DNA from: Silicimonas sp.
Lineage (GTDB): Bacteria; Pseudomonadota; Alphaproteobacteria; Rhodobacterales; Rhodobacteraceae
Length of the DNA stretch: 48,844 bases
Assembly (NCBI GenBank): GCA_022340315.1
Contig: JAJDOD010000048.1
Span: 1 to 48,844, forward strand
Direction: 5' to 3'
Made by a program: the position numbers and the translations under genes. The notes under the pieces are model-generated. The model was not told the DNA's origin, made no database searches, and was given only the letters and a program-made list of their open reading frames with translations. Shown piece by piece: positions 6,924 through 15,144 of this stretch. Numbering within the stretch: position 1 is the stretch's first letter; the number at the start of each line of letters is the position of its first letter.

Positions 6924-8318
6924 ATGCCGAAAAGTGTTCTGGTTCTCGACGCGATCGCGACCCATCGCATCCGTCTCGCGGCACTTCTGGAAAGCGCCCA
7001 TTACAGCGTCGTGACGGCGTCCGGCGTGACTGACTTTCAGGGCAATCCGGGCGACTATGACCTCGTTCTCTTCGGTCTTCCCGATGACCGCCCCGGTGCG
7101 GTTGTCGCGAAGCTTGGCGCGGGATTGCAGGGAAGCGGGACGCCGATCCTCTGCCTGGATGCGAGGGGGTCGCCGCTGCGACGGCTGCTGGTCCTGCGCG
7201 CCGGCGCGCGCGATGTGCTGCCGTCGAAGTCGCCCGATGACCTGATGCTGGCGAGAATTCGCGGCCTGATCCGGGAACGCGAAACCGAAAAGGAATGCGA
7301 GCGGCGCCGGATGACGGCGGCAAGTTTCGGGTTTTCCGAGGCGGTTCAGGCGTTCGAGCGGCAGTCGCGGATTGTCTGTACCGGTTCCAGCGCGGCGCTG
7401 CCCGAACGCCTTTCGGCCGTCCTGCCGCACCAGGTCGTGGTGGCGGAGGCAGGGGAGATTCTCAAGAACGACGCGCCGCGTGCCGCGCCGGATGCGATTG
7501 TCGTCTGGGTCGACGGGGATGGGTCTGCCATCGACATGCTCTTGCCTGAGCTTCGCGACCGGATGCCCCTCGGCCAGCCGCCGGTGATGGTGATCTATCC
7601 CCCCGACCGGCCCGACCTCGCGACCCGGGCGCTTATGCAGGGGGCCAAGGAAGTCGCGGTCCAGACCGCCGGTTTCGAGGAGTTCGAGCTGCGCATCAGG
7701 AACATGCTGGTGCGAAAACATCTCCGAGACGTGCTTCGGCTGGCAGACGAGCAGAGTTACCGGCTGGCTGCCACCGATCCTCTGACCGGCCTCTACAACC
7801 GCCGCTATGCCGAGACCTACCTGGCGGATTTCCTGGCCCGTTCGGCAGGAAAGGCCGCCGAGTTCTGCCTGGTCATGGTCGATGTCGATCACTTCAAGCG
7901 GGTCAACGACCGGTACGGGCATTCGGTGGGCGACAGGGTGCTGGCCGAAATAGCCCACAGGTTGCAGGACAATGTCAGGGCCTGCGACCTGGTGGCGCGT
8001 TACGGCGGCGAGGAATTCCTGATCGTTCTGCCGGACACCCATGTATCCGACGCGATGAGCATGGCGGAACGACTGCTGAAAGCCGTGTCGGCATCGCCGG
8101 TTCGCAGCGGCGACACCGCGACGGTCACGGTGACGGCGAGCATCGGTGTTGCGTCGGCACAGGTCGATGGCCAGATAGTCGCGCACCGAAACGGTACGTC
8201 TGGCCGGTTCGAGAGTTTCACCAAGGGTCCCTTCCTGCCGATCCTGGAGGCGGCAGACGCAGCGCTTTATCGCGCCAAGAACACGGGCCGGAACCGTGTC
8301 GAGGTCAACGCCGCCTGA
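6924..8318 (+). CDS. pleD: PleD-like diguanylate cyclase with degenerate receivers
   Basis: This is a 464-residue protein with the REC-REC-GGDEF architecture of PleD, which makes cyclic di-GMP from two GTP. The cyclase signature is intact: GGEEF at 361-365 and, five residues before it, the allosteric inhibitory RxxD (RACD), so product inhibition is expected. DPLTGLYNRR opens the domain. Both receivers look non-phosphorylatable. In the first, the segment that should read LLDVMMP is LFGLPDD, so the acceptor Asp is Gly, and only one N-terminal acidic residue remains (VLVLDAI). The second shows no acidic pair. Control by phosphorylation is therefore doubtful. The gene overlaps the facing CpxP-like gene by 14 bases at the 3' ends. 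Confidence 0.85.
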   Translation: MPKSVLVLDAIATHRIRLAALLESAHYSVVTASGVTDFQGNPGDYDLVLFGLPDDRPGAVVAKLGAGLQGSGTPILCLDARGSPLRRLLVLRAGARDVLPSKSPDDLMLARIRGLIRERETEKECERRRMTAASFGFSEAVQAFERQSRIVCTGSSAALPERLSAVLPHQVVVAEAGEILKNDAPRAAPDAIVVWVDGDGSAIDMLLPELRDRMPLGQPPVMVIYPPDRPDLATRALMQGAKEVAVQTAGFEEFELRIRNMLVRKHLRDVLRLADEQSYRLAATDPLTGLYNRRYAETYLADFLARSAGKAAEFCLVMVDVDHFKRVNDRYGHSVGDRVLAEIAHRLQDNVRACDLVARYGGEEFLIVLPDTHVSDAMSMAERLLKAVSASPVRSGDTATVTVTASIGVASAQVDGQIVAHRNGTSGRFESFTKGPFLPILEAADAALYRAKNTGRNRVEVNAA

Positions 8319-8802
8319 ACCCCTTCAGCCGCTCTTCCAGGGCATCGGCATAGGCCGCCCGCTCGTCACGCGTCATGCCTTCCAGACGATCCAGCAGAAG
8401 GGCCTCGCCCTGTTCCTGGCGGCGGATGGCGGCCTGCCTTTGCTGACCGAGCAGTGCGGCGGCGGCCTCGCGGTCGAAGGTTTCGGCGCGGAGCGCGCCG
8501 AGAAAGCTCTCGAACCTGGTGCGCAGGGCCTCGCGTCCTTCGCGGAAGGCATCGCGGTTGCCGACGATCTCGCGCACCATCTCGCGGCGTTGCCGGGCCG
8601 GAAGTGCCCGGAAGAACGGTTCGCCCAGCACTCCGCGCACGGCGCGCTCGTCCTCGCCACCGCGCCGCCTCGGTCCGTCGGGCGACAGAAGCGCGCCCGC
8701 GACGATGCCGACGATCAGCAGGTTCAGCGCGGCCGAGACCAGCAGCGCCGGCATCAGCCAGCGGCGGGGCTTCTTCGGGTCGGTCGGTGTCTCGTTGGTC
8801 AT
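8305..8802 (-). CDS. Periplasmic heavy-metal sensor family protein (CpxP/ZraP-like)
   Basis: This is a 165-residue protein with a short cytoplasmic N-terminus, one membrane helix (about 16-38), and a charged Arg/Glu-rich helical periplasmic part with repeated LPARQRREM- and RERF-like patterns typical of the CpxP/ZraP fold. Start is the ATG at 8802, ten bases after the anti-sigma stop. A longer frame exists upstream to 8946 but overlaps the anti-sigma gene and is rejected. As last gene of the EF-hand/sigma/anti-sigma operon it is likely to help sense envelope or metal stress. That role is inferred from context. Confidence 0.75.
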   Translation of the reverse strand: MTNETPTDPKKPRRWLMPALLVSAALNLLIVGIVAGALLSPDGPRRRGGEDERAVRGVLGEPFFRALPARQRREMVREIVGNRDAFREGREALRTRFESFLGALRAETFDREAAAALLGQQRQAAIRRQEQGEALLLDRLEGMTRDERAAYADALEERLKGFRRR

Positions 8803-8812
8803 GTCCTCGGCC

Positions 8813-9157
8813 TCACTCGCTGAATACCGACAGATCCGCATCGGGCAGGAAAGCCGAGATGCCGGCGGTTTCCTCGCCCAGCAGGGAAACATCGGTGACA
8901 AGATCGGGCATGACGAAACCGATCCAGACACCGAGCGCGGCCGCACCGGACAGACCCGATGCCGCGAACAGGCCGCTCAGGCCGCCGAGCAGCGAACCGC
9001 CCGACGGTTTCCGCGCTGGTCCCGGCGGTTCGGGCAGCGCGGCATCCGCGTCGGCGGCCAGCCGCGCGAGGAACTCGTCCGCCGGTTTCGCGGGGTTTGC
9101 GGCGCCAGCGGAGAACAGCGCTTCAAGGGCTGCATCGTCTGTCTTGTCGCTATCCAT
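8813..9157 (-). CDS. Putative membrane anti-sigma factor
   Basis: This is a 114-residue protein with an acidic cytoplasmic N-terminal ~55 residues, one transmembrane segment (about 62-83) and a short periplasmic tail. It has no zinc-binding HxxxCxxC motif, so it is not a ZAS-type anti-sigma factor. Its start overlaps the end of the ECF sigma gene by eight bases, the usual arrangement for a sigma/anti-sigma pair made in equal amounts. No family name is certain from sequence alone; the role is inferred from topology and coupling. Confidence 0.65.
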   Translation of the reverse strand: MDSDKTDDAALEALFSAGAANPAKPADEFLARLAADADAALPEPPGPARKPSGGSLLGGLSGLFAASGLSGAAALGVWIGFVMPDLVTDVSLLGEETAGISAFLPDADLSVFSE

Positions 9158-9737
9158 TTTCGTACCCCAGTTCCTCTTTCCGTCCTGACAGAACCGCCTT
9201 CAGCGCGCGTTTGCCGCGGGCGGTCAGACTTTCCACGGCCTCGATGCCGATGTCCATGATCTCGGCGATCTCGGCGTTGGCCAGACCTTCGATATGCCGC
9301 AGCACAACCGCCTGCCTTTGCCGCTCGGGCAGCGTGTCGAGCGCGGCCTGCAGCGCGTCGGCTCGGTCCTTCTCGGTCATCGCTTCGACGGCGCTCGCCA
9401 TGTCGGATGCCGGTTCGGCCACCGCGTCGATATCCACCTGCCCCCGCGTCCTCCGCCTTCGCAGGCGGTCAGTGCAGAGGTTGACGGCCACCCGGTAAAC
9501 CCATGTCGAGACCTGCGCTTCGCCCTGTCGCCATTCCGGCGCAATCCTCCAGAGCCTCAGCATGGTTTCCTGCACCACGTCTTCGGCCTCGGCATGGTCG
9601 CCCAGCACGCGGGCGGCATATCCAAAGAGACGCGGGGCAAGCCGCGACAGCAGGTCGCGCCCCGCCGCGCTGTCGCCGTTTGCATAGGCGACCAGAAGCG
9701 CGGCATCCGGGGCATCGCTGGCAGGAGTTCGATCCAT
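9150..9737 (-). CDS. ECF-type RNA polymerase sigma factor
   Basis: This is a 195-residue sigma-70 family protein with only regions 2 and 4. Region 2 includes the core-binding and -10 helices (AEDVVQETMLRLW, then STWVYRVAVNLCTDRLRRRR). Region 4 has the helix-turn-helix AEIAEIMDIGIEAVESL. This is the size and structure of extracytoplasmic-function sigma factors. ATG at 9737 has GGAG five bases upstream. It sits 54 bases downstream of an EF-hand gene on the same strand and overlaps the putative anti-sigma gene. The ECF subgroup and target promoter are not identifiable by eye. Confidence 0.9.
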   Translation of the reverse strand: MDRTPASDAPDAALLVAYANGDSAAGRDLLSRLAPRLFGYAARVLGDHAEAEDVVQETMLRLWRIAPEWRQGEAQVSTWVYRVAVNLCTDRLRRRRTRGQVDIDAVAEPASDMASAVEAMTEKDRADALQAALDTLPERQRQAVVLRHIEGLANAEIAEIMDIGIEAVESLTARGKRALKAVLSGRKEELGYENG

Positions 9738-9791
9738 CGTTTCTCCGGAGTAGCGCCGGACCGCCGCTCAGGCAATCCGGCGCCATGCGGA

Positions 9792-10277
9792 TCAATTATG
9801 GCGCTTGCCGAAGCCACGCTCGCGGCCTTCTCCACGTCCGCCACGCTCGCGCATCATCGCGCGGGCTTCCTCGAACTCCTCGGCGCTGACGCCGCCCGAG
9901 TTGTCGGCGTCGAAACGCTCGATCATGCGGATGCCCCTGGCATCGCCGCGCCCGCGCTCGAGGACATCGCGGCTGAGAACGCCGTCGCCATCGGCGTCGA
10001 GACGCTCGAACATCTCGGTTGCACGCTCTTCCGCACGTGCGACCTGCGCTGCCTTGAACTCGTCAAGGTTGACGCTGCCATCGCCGTTGGCATCCAGATC
10101 GGAGAAGCGGTTGTCGCGCAGCGCGGTCAGGTCTTCGGCGGTGATCTCGCCGCTGCCATCGACGTCAAGCTCCTCGAACGACATCCGCGGGCCGCCGCGG
10201 TCCTGTGCGATAGCCGTTCCGGCGCCGACGGCGATCAACGTGGTTGCAAGCAGTATTTTCAGCGTGTTCTTTTCCAT
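9792..10277 (-). CDS. Secreted EF-hand (calmodulin-like) protein
   Basis: This is a 161-residue protein with a Sec signal peptide (1-24, cleavage after AIA). Four EF-hand loops can be read: D38-D49 (DVDGSGEITAED), D62-E73 (DANGDGSVNLDE), D94-V105 (DADGDGVLSRDV, lacking the usual Glu at position 12) and D123-E134 (DADNSGGVSAEE). The C-terminus is Arg/Gly-rich. Ca2+ binding in the periplasm is expected from the loops. AAGGAG lies seven bases before the ATG. It is the first gene of an operon encoding an ECF sigma factor, a putative anti-sigma factor and a CpxP-like protein, which suggests a sensing or protective role for calcium or a similar metal. Confidence 0.85.
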   Translation of the reverse strand: MEKNTLKILLATTLIAVGAGTAIAQDRGGPRMSFEELDVDGSGEITAEDLTALRDNRFSDLDANGDGSVNLDEFKAAQVARAEERATEMFERLDADGDGVLSRDVLERGRGDARGIRMIERFDADNSGGVSAEEFEEARAMMRERGGRGEGRERGFGKRHN

Positions 10278-10389
10278 CTCAGGGCTCCTTGCCTTGGTTT
10301 CTGAGTGTTACACGCAGGGGGTCGGATAATCCGTCGCGGAAGCTCAAACTTTTTTCGCGAGGGTCGGGATACGTGAAACGGAGAGTGCC

Positions 10390-11568
10390 ATGCAGGATAT
10401 CGTCGTATTGTCGGGGGTGCGGACGGCCATCGGGACGTTCGGCGGATCGCTGGCCGGAATACCGCCCATTGCCCTGGGTGCCACAGTTGCCCGCGCGGCG
10501 ATAGACCGGGCCGGTGTCGGGGCCGACCGGATCGGGCATGTTGCCTTCGGTCACGTCATCAATACCGAGCCGCGCGACATGTACCTCTCGCGCGCCGCCG
10601 CGATCGAGGCGGGGGTGCCCGACACGACGCCCGCGATGAACGTGAACCGGCTTTGCGGTTCGGGCGTGCAGGCGATCGTTTCGGTGATGCAGGCGCTGGC
10701 AATGGGCGATTCCGAGTTCGGGCTTGCGGGCGGTGCCGAGAGCATGAGCCGGTCGCCGCATGCTCTGAGCAATGCGCGCTGGGGTCAGAAGATGGGGGAT
10801 ACCGGCGCGGTCGACATGATGCTGGGCGCGCTGACCTGCCCCTTCGGAACCGGGCACATGGGTGTTACGGCCGAGAACGTCGCGGCCGAGCACGGGATCA
10901 CCCGCGAGGCGCAGGATGCCTTCGCTGCCGAGAGCCAGGCGCGGGCGGCGCGGGCAATCTCGGACGGTCGGTTCCGCGACCAGATCGTGCCGGTCGCAGT
11001 GAAGGTGCGGCGCGAGACCATTGCCTTCGAGACGGACGAGCATCCCAAGGCCTCGACGGCAGAGGACCTCGCCCGGCTGCGGCCGGTGTTCCAGAAGGAT
11101 GGGACGGTGACGGCGGGAAACGCGAGCGGGATCAACGACGGCGCGGCCGCGCTGGTGCTCGCGACGGCGGATGCCGCCGAGAAGGCCGGACTGACGCCAC
11201 GGGCGCGGATCGTTGGCTATGCCCATGCCGGTGTCAGGCCCGAGGTCATGGGCATCGGGCCGGTGCCCGCCGTGCAGGCGCTTCTGGCAAGGACCGGGCT
11301 GGCGGCGGACGATTTCGACTTGATCGAGTCGAACGAGGCCTTCGCGGCGCAGGCGCTTGCGGTGAACAAGGGGCTGGGGCTGGACCCGGAGAAGGTGAAC
11401 CCCAACGGCGGCGCCATCGCGCTTGGCCATCCGGTGGGCGCGACCGGCGCCATCATTGCGGTCAAGGCACTCTACGAGCTTGAACGGATCGGCGGGCGGA
11501 GGGCGCTGGTGACGATGTGCATCGGCGGCGGTCAGGGGATCGCGCTGGCGCTGGAGCGGATCGGGTAG
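10390..11568 (+). CDS. bktB: Beta-ketothiolase (acetyl-CoA C-acyltransferase)
   Basis: This is a 392-residue biosynthetic-type thiolase. The nucleophile is C89 (NRLCGSG), with H347 (GHPVGATG) and C377 (CIGGGQG) completing the active site. Several stretches recall Cupriavidus BktB rather than PhaA, for example TAIGTFGGSL near the start and TEPRDMYL at 59-66. It condenses acetyl-CoA with acetyl- or propionyl-CoA, feeding PHA synthesis, or runs in reverse for degradation. It is divergent from the ECF operon and has GGAGAG before its ATG. A weak 5-bp hairpin (AGCCG/CGGCT, 11570-11581) follows the stop. The exact chain-length preference is not visible from sequence. Confidence 0.85.
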   Translation: MQDIVVLSGVRTAIGTFGGSLAGIPPIALGATVARAAIDRAGVGADRIGHVAFGHVINTEPRDMYLSRAAAIEAGVPDTTPAMNVNRLCGSGVQAIVSVMQALAMGDSEFGLAGGAESMSRSPHALSNARWGQKMGDTGAVDMMLGALTCPFGTGHMGVTAENVAAEHGITREAQDAFAAESQARAARAISDGRFRDQIVPVAVKVRRETIAFETDEHPKASTAEDLARLRPVFQKDGTVTAGNASGINDGAAALVLATADAAEKAGLTPRARIVGYAHAGVRPEVMGIGPVPAVQALLARTGLAADDFDLIESNEAFAAQALAVNKGLGLDPEKVNPNGGAIALGHPVGATGAIIAVKALYELERIGGRRALVTMCIGGGQGIALALERIG

Positions 11569-11580
11569 GAGCCGCACGGC

Positions 11581-11596
11581 TTAACCCCGAATTTAC
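11581..11596 (+). promoter_or_regulatory. CtrA-like site before hybrid kinase
   Basis: TTAA-CCCCGAA-TTTAC has the spacing of the CtrA consensus TTAA-N7-TTAAC with one mismatch. It lies about 50 bases upstream of the kinase start in a 76-base gap. It is a candidate only. Confidence 0.25.
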
Positions 11597-11644
11597 CAAA
11601 AGATCCCAGAAAGCGTCGGTACGCCTTTCAGGGAGTGCTGCCGA

Positions 11645-14323
11645 ATGGACCTGTCCCAACGTCTGGCCGCCGAGCGGCGGGCGCGGCTTGCCGCGGAACG
11701 CCTGCTCGACCAGATGAAGTCCGAGCTTTACGCCGCGAACGAGAGCCTTTCCGTCCGCGCGCGCACCCTGTCCTCGAAGGTCGCGTCGAGCGACCAGCAG
11801 ATCGCGGCTGCCCATCACGTGGCGTCCGAATTGCGTGCCCAGTACGAGGAGGCGCAACAGGAACTGGCGAGCGCCGAGAGTGCCATCACCATTGCCGAGC
11901 GTCGGCTTTGGGATTCGCTCGAGACGATCCGGGACGGTTTCGCGGTCTTTGGGCCAGACGATACGCTCATTGCAGCCAACCGTTCTTATCTGGCCATCTT
12001 CGACGGGCTTGAGATGGTACGGCCCGGCATCTCGCTTCGCGAATTGTTCGCGCTTCTGGCCGAGGAAGGCATCGTCGATACCGGCGGGATGAAGGCGTCC
12101 GACTGGCGCGACCACATGCTGGATCGGCTTGCGTCCCAGCGGATCGAAACGGCGGTGCTCAAGATCTGGAACGGCACTTATATCAAACTGATCGACCGGC
12201 GCACCCGAGACGGCGATCTCGTCACGCTTGCGCTCAACATCACCGAGCAAATTCAACGGGAACGACAGCTTGAGGAGATCAGCATTCGGGCCGAGGCCGC
12301 GAACCGCGCGAAATCGGCGTTCCTCGCCAACATGAGCCATGAGATCCGGACGCCCATGAACGGGATCATCGGGATGGCCGAGCTTATGGCGGAAACGCCG
12401 CTGGACGATGAGCAGCGAACCTATGTCGATACGATCAGGTCGTCCGGCGAAGCGCTTCTGGTGATCATCAACGACGTTCTCGATTACTCGAAGATCGAGG
12501 CCGACAAGGTGGCGCTGAAGGAACGCGAGTTTGATCTGGAACGCTGTGTTCACGATGTCGCCATGCTTCTGTCGCCCGGCGCGATGGACAAGGGTATTCA
12601 GGTCGCGGTGGACTATGACCTGTTCCTTCCGACGCGCTTTGTCGGCGATGCGGGGCGCATTCGGCAGGTTCTCACCAACCTTGTTGGCAATGCGATCAAG
12701 TTCACCAACGAAGGTCACGTCGTGATCCAGGTCGTGGGCATGCCGGACGCCGAGGCAGGGACCTACCGCGTGCACGTCACGGTCGAGGACACGGGCATCG
12801 GCATTCCGAAGGACAAGCTTGAGGACATCTTCCGCGAGTTTCACCAGGTCGAGAACGAGAGTGATCGGGCGCATGACGGCACCGGGCTTGGCCTTGCCAT
12901 CAGTGCGCGGCTGATCGGGCTCATGGGGGGCGAGATCTGGGTCGACAGCGAGGAGGGCCGGGGATCGGGCTTCGGTTTCCAGGTCTCGCTTCCCGCCCTG
13001 GACGAGGCGGAAGACGCAGTATTCATCCCCGATTGGATGGATCGCGCCATCGTTCTGAGCCGGGCGGGGCTGAACCGCTCGATACTGCTGAAGCAGGTTG
13101 GCCTGCTGGGATTGGAACCTGTTCCGACCTTATCCGCGGATAAGGTCACCGAGTTGCAGCCCCTGGAACGCGATATCTTCTTCGTCGGTTCGGATGTCGA
13201 CGACGACGTTCTGGGTCTGATCGAGGGGTTGAGACGCCAATTCCGTCCGGCTGCCGTGTTCCTGATGACCGACAAGCCGGGCCAGACACAGAAGGCCGAG
13301 GCCGGGCTTGTGGATGCCGTCCTGCAGTGGCCGGCATTGCGGCACGACCTGACCCGGTGTCTCAGCGCCGTCGATGAGCCGGCAGCAGCAGAGGGTCCCG
13401 CTGCCGCCGCCGAGGACGGCGCGGAACGCGGGACACTTCGGGCGGACACGGGCGAGCCGCGGCAGGATGACGAGGCGCTTGCGGACCAGGAGTGGCTGGT
13501 TCAGGCCAGCGAAGTTAACGCGGAGGGCGATGCGTTAACCGGAGAGATCCCGGACCTGCTCTGGTCCGGGTCAGAAGCCGAGGTGCCTGCAGCGGACGAT
13601 GAGGCCGGTGTGACCGAAGCCGACGACTGGGACGTGGCCTCCTCGCCCGAGGTTGTCGCCGAGGCAACGCGTACTGGTGAGCCGAACCCATCGGAGGGTT
13701 TGGATGCCGCGCCGGGGGCTGACGTCACGACCTGCGAGGACGAGGACACTCGGACCGAGGCGCGACAAACCTCGCCCGTCGATGATGACTCGGTGGCGGC
13801 GCAAGGGTCGCCCGCCGACGCCGGTTTCGATGCGGGTGAGCCGGAGTTCGACCTGATCGAAGCCCCTCCGCCCGGCGAGGCTGGCGGTCCCCGCCAGATG
13901 CGGGTGCTGGTGGCCGAGGACAACCGGACCAACAGGCTGGTCATCGAGAAGATGCTTGGCGGCCTCAACATCTCGCTGACTTTCGCCGAGAACGGCGAGA
14001 TCGCGGTGGAGCAGTTCCAGTGGCAGCGGCCGGATCTTATTTTCACCGACATCTCGATGCCCAAGATGGACGGCAAGGAAGCCGCCCGGCGTATTCGCGG
14101 CATCGAGAAGGAAGGCAATGCCGACCCGTGTCCGATCATTGCCATCACGGCGCATGCGCTGGAGGGCGATGCCGACGAGATCCTTGCCGCCGGCATCGAC
14201 TTCTATCTGACCAAGCCCGTCAAGAAGGCCGAGTTGGTCTCACACATCCTCGAACACTGTCCGGTCGACCTCGAGCCGGTATTGCCGGTACCGGATCAGG
14301 CCGCGGCGGCCTCGGTGCGGTGA
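11645..14323 (+). CDS. Hybrid sensor histidine kinase / response regulator
   Basis: The protein has 892 residues. Order: N-terminal coiled coil (1-90), PAS-like domain (~90-205), HisKA with phosphorylated H232 ([12 protein letters not shown]), HATPase with the N box (NLVGNAIKF), DTGIGIP and GTGLGLAIS, a degenerate receiver-like segment (~475-585), a long acidic linker rich in Glu/Asp/Ala (~590-750), and an intact C-terminal receiver with D802 ([11 protein letters not shown]) and K857 (LTKPVKK). There is no membrane helix, so it is cytoplasmic. GGGAG lies nine bases before the ATG. No cognate phosphotransferase or DNA-binding regulator is adjacent. Its 3' end overlaps the convergent yaaA gene by 28 bases. 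The signal sensed is unknown. Confidence 0.9.
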   Translation: MDLSQRLAAERRARLAAERLLDQMKSELYAANESLSVRARTLSSKVASSDQQIAAAHHVASELRAQYEEAQQELASAESAITIAERRLWDSLETIRDGFAVFGPDDTLIAANRSYLAIFDGLEMVRPGISLRELFALLAEEGIVDTGGMKASDWRDHMLDRLASQRIETAVLKIWNGTYIKLIDRRTRDGDLVTLALNITEQIQRERQLEEISIRAEAANRAKSAFLANMSHEIRTPMNGIIGMAELMAETPLDDEQRTYVDTIRSSGEALLVIINDVLDYSKIEADKVALKEREFDLERCVHDVAMLLSPGAMDKGIQVAVDYDLFLPTRFVGDAGRIRQVLTNLVGNAIKFTNEGHVVIQVVGMPDAEAGTYRVHVTVEDTGIGIPKDKLEDIFREFHQVENESDRAHDGTGLGLAISARLIGLMGGEIWVDSEEGRGSGFGFQVSLPALDEAEDAVFIPDWMDRAIVLSRAGLNRSILLKQVGLLGLEPVPTLSADKVTELQPLERDIFFVGSDVDDDVLGLIEGLRRQFRPAAVFLMTDKPGQTQKAEAGLVDAVLQWPALRHDLTRCLSAVDEPAAAEGPAAAAEDGAERGTLRADTGEPRQDDEALADQEWLVQASEVNAEGDALTGEIPDLLWSGSEAEVPAADDEAGVTEADDWDVASSPEVVAEATRTGEPNPSEGLDAAPGADVTTCEDEDTRTEARQTSPVDDDSVAAQGSPADAGFDAGEPEFDLIEAPPPGEAGGPRQMRVLVAEDNRTNRLVIEKMLGGLNISLTFAENGEIAVEQFQWQRPDLIFTDISMPKMDGKEAARRIRGIEKEGNADPCPIIAITAHALEGDADEILAAGIDFYLTKPVKKAELVSHILEHCPVDLEPVLPVPDQAAAASVR

Positions 14324-15066
14324 AACGCAAGGCTGTCGCCGTCACTCTCGATAAAGCGGTAGCCGCCGAGGTCGAAATATTTCAGCCCTTCGGGCGTGGT
14401 GATCCGGTTCTCGATCACGAAGCGCGCCATGCTGCCCCGCGCCTTCTTGGCGAAGAAGCTGACGATCCGGGGCGCGCCGTTCTTCAACTCGTAGAATTGC
14501 GGTGTGACCACCTTGAGCTTGAGGGCCGAGCGGTCGACGGCGCCGAAGTATTCCTGGCTGGCGCAGTTGATCAGCGTATCCGTTCCCAGCTCCTCGCCAA
14601 GCTGGTTCAGTGACTTCGCGATCCGGTCGCCCCAATAGGCATAGAGCGACGTCCCGCGCCGGGTCCTGAGGCGGCTGCCCATTTCCAGCCGGTAGGGCTG
14701 GATGGCGTCGAGAGGGCGAAGGACGCCGTAAAGGCCGGAGAGAATGCGCAAGTGGGTTTGGGCCCGTGCCAACCCGTCGGCATCGAGCGAGCACGCGTCG
14801 AAGCCCTGGAAGGTGTCGCCCGCAAAGGCGAAGAGCGCGGGGCGCGTGGCGTCGGCGTTGGGCGCATCCTCGAACGCGCGGAAGCGGTCGCGGTTCAGAC
14901 GCGCGAGGTCGTCGGAGAGATCCATCAACGCCTTGAGCTTGCCGAGCGTCAGTTGCCGGGCGTGTGAGGCGAGACGGTTGGCATCGCCCTGGAACTGCGG
15001 ATCGCTTGTCGCGACATCGCGCGGCGTCCAGTCGAGCCGCTTGGCGGGGGAGACGACAACTAGCAT
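14296..15066 (-). CDS. yaaA: Peroxide stress protein YaaA (DUF328/UPF0246)
   Basis: The 256 residues are colinear with E. coli YaaA. They begin MLVVVSPAKRLDW, have LSGLYGVLRPLDAIQPYRLEMG in the middle, and the basic ISFFAKKARG with RFVIENRI near the C-terminus. YaaA binds DNA and lowers free iron under hydrogen peroxide stress in E. coli. I chose the ATG at 15066, with AAAGG eight bases before it. An in-frame GTG at 15075 would add three residues but lies only three bases from the ribosome site. It converges on the hybrid kinase and the coding regions overlap by 28 bases. Confidence 0.92.
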   Translation of the reverse strand: MLVVVSPAKRLDWTPRDVATSDPQFQGDANRLASHARQLTLGKLKALMDLSDDLARLNRDRFRAFEDAPNADATRPALFAFAGDTFQGFDACSLDADGLARAQTHLRILSGLYGVLRPLDAIQPYRLEMGSRLRTRRGTSLYAYWGDRIAKSLNQLGEELGTDTLINCASQEYFGAVDRSALKLKVVTPQFYELKNGAPRIVSFFAKKARGSMARFVIENRITTPEGLKYFDLGGYRFIESDGDSLAFHRTEAAAA

Positions 15067-15144
15067 CGGGCGCACCTTTCCTTCATCGCGTGGCGGTCAG
15101 GACGTATCGCGCTCGTCCCAGTTCGGCAACGGCGAAACCCTGTC

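Noticed and set aside
13514-13541. Two GTTAAC sequences inside the hybrid kinase as CtrA sites
   Set aside because: They lie in the middle of coding DNA, are spaced wrongly for CtrA, and have no nearby start.
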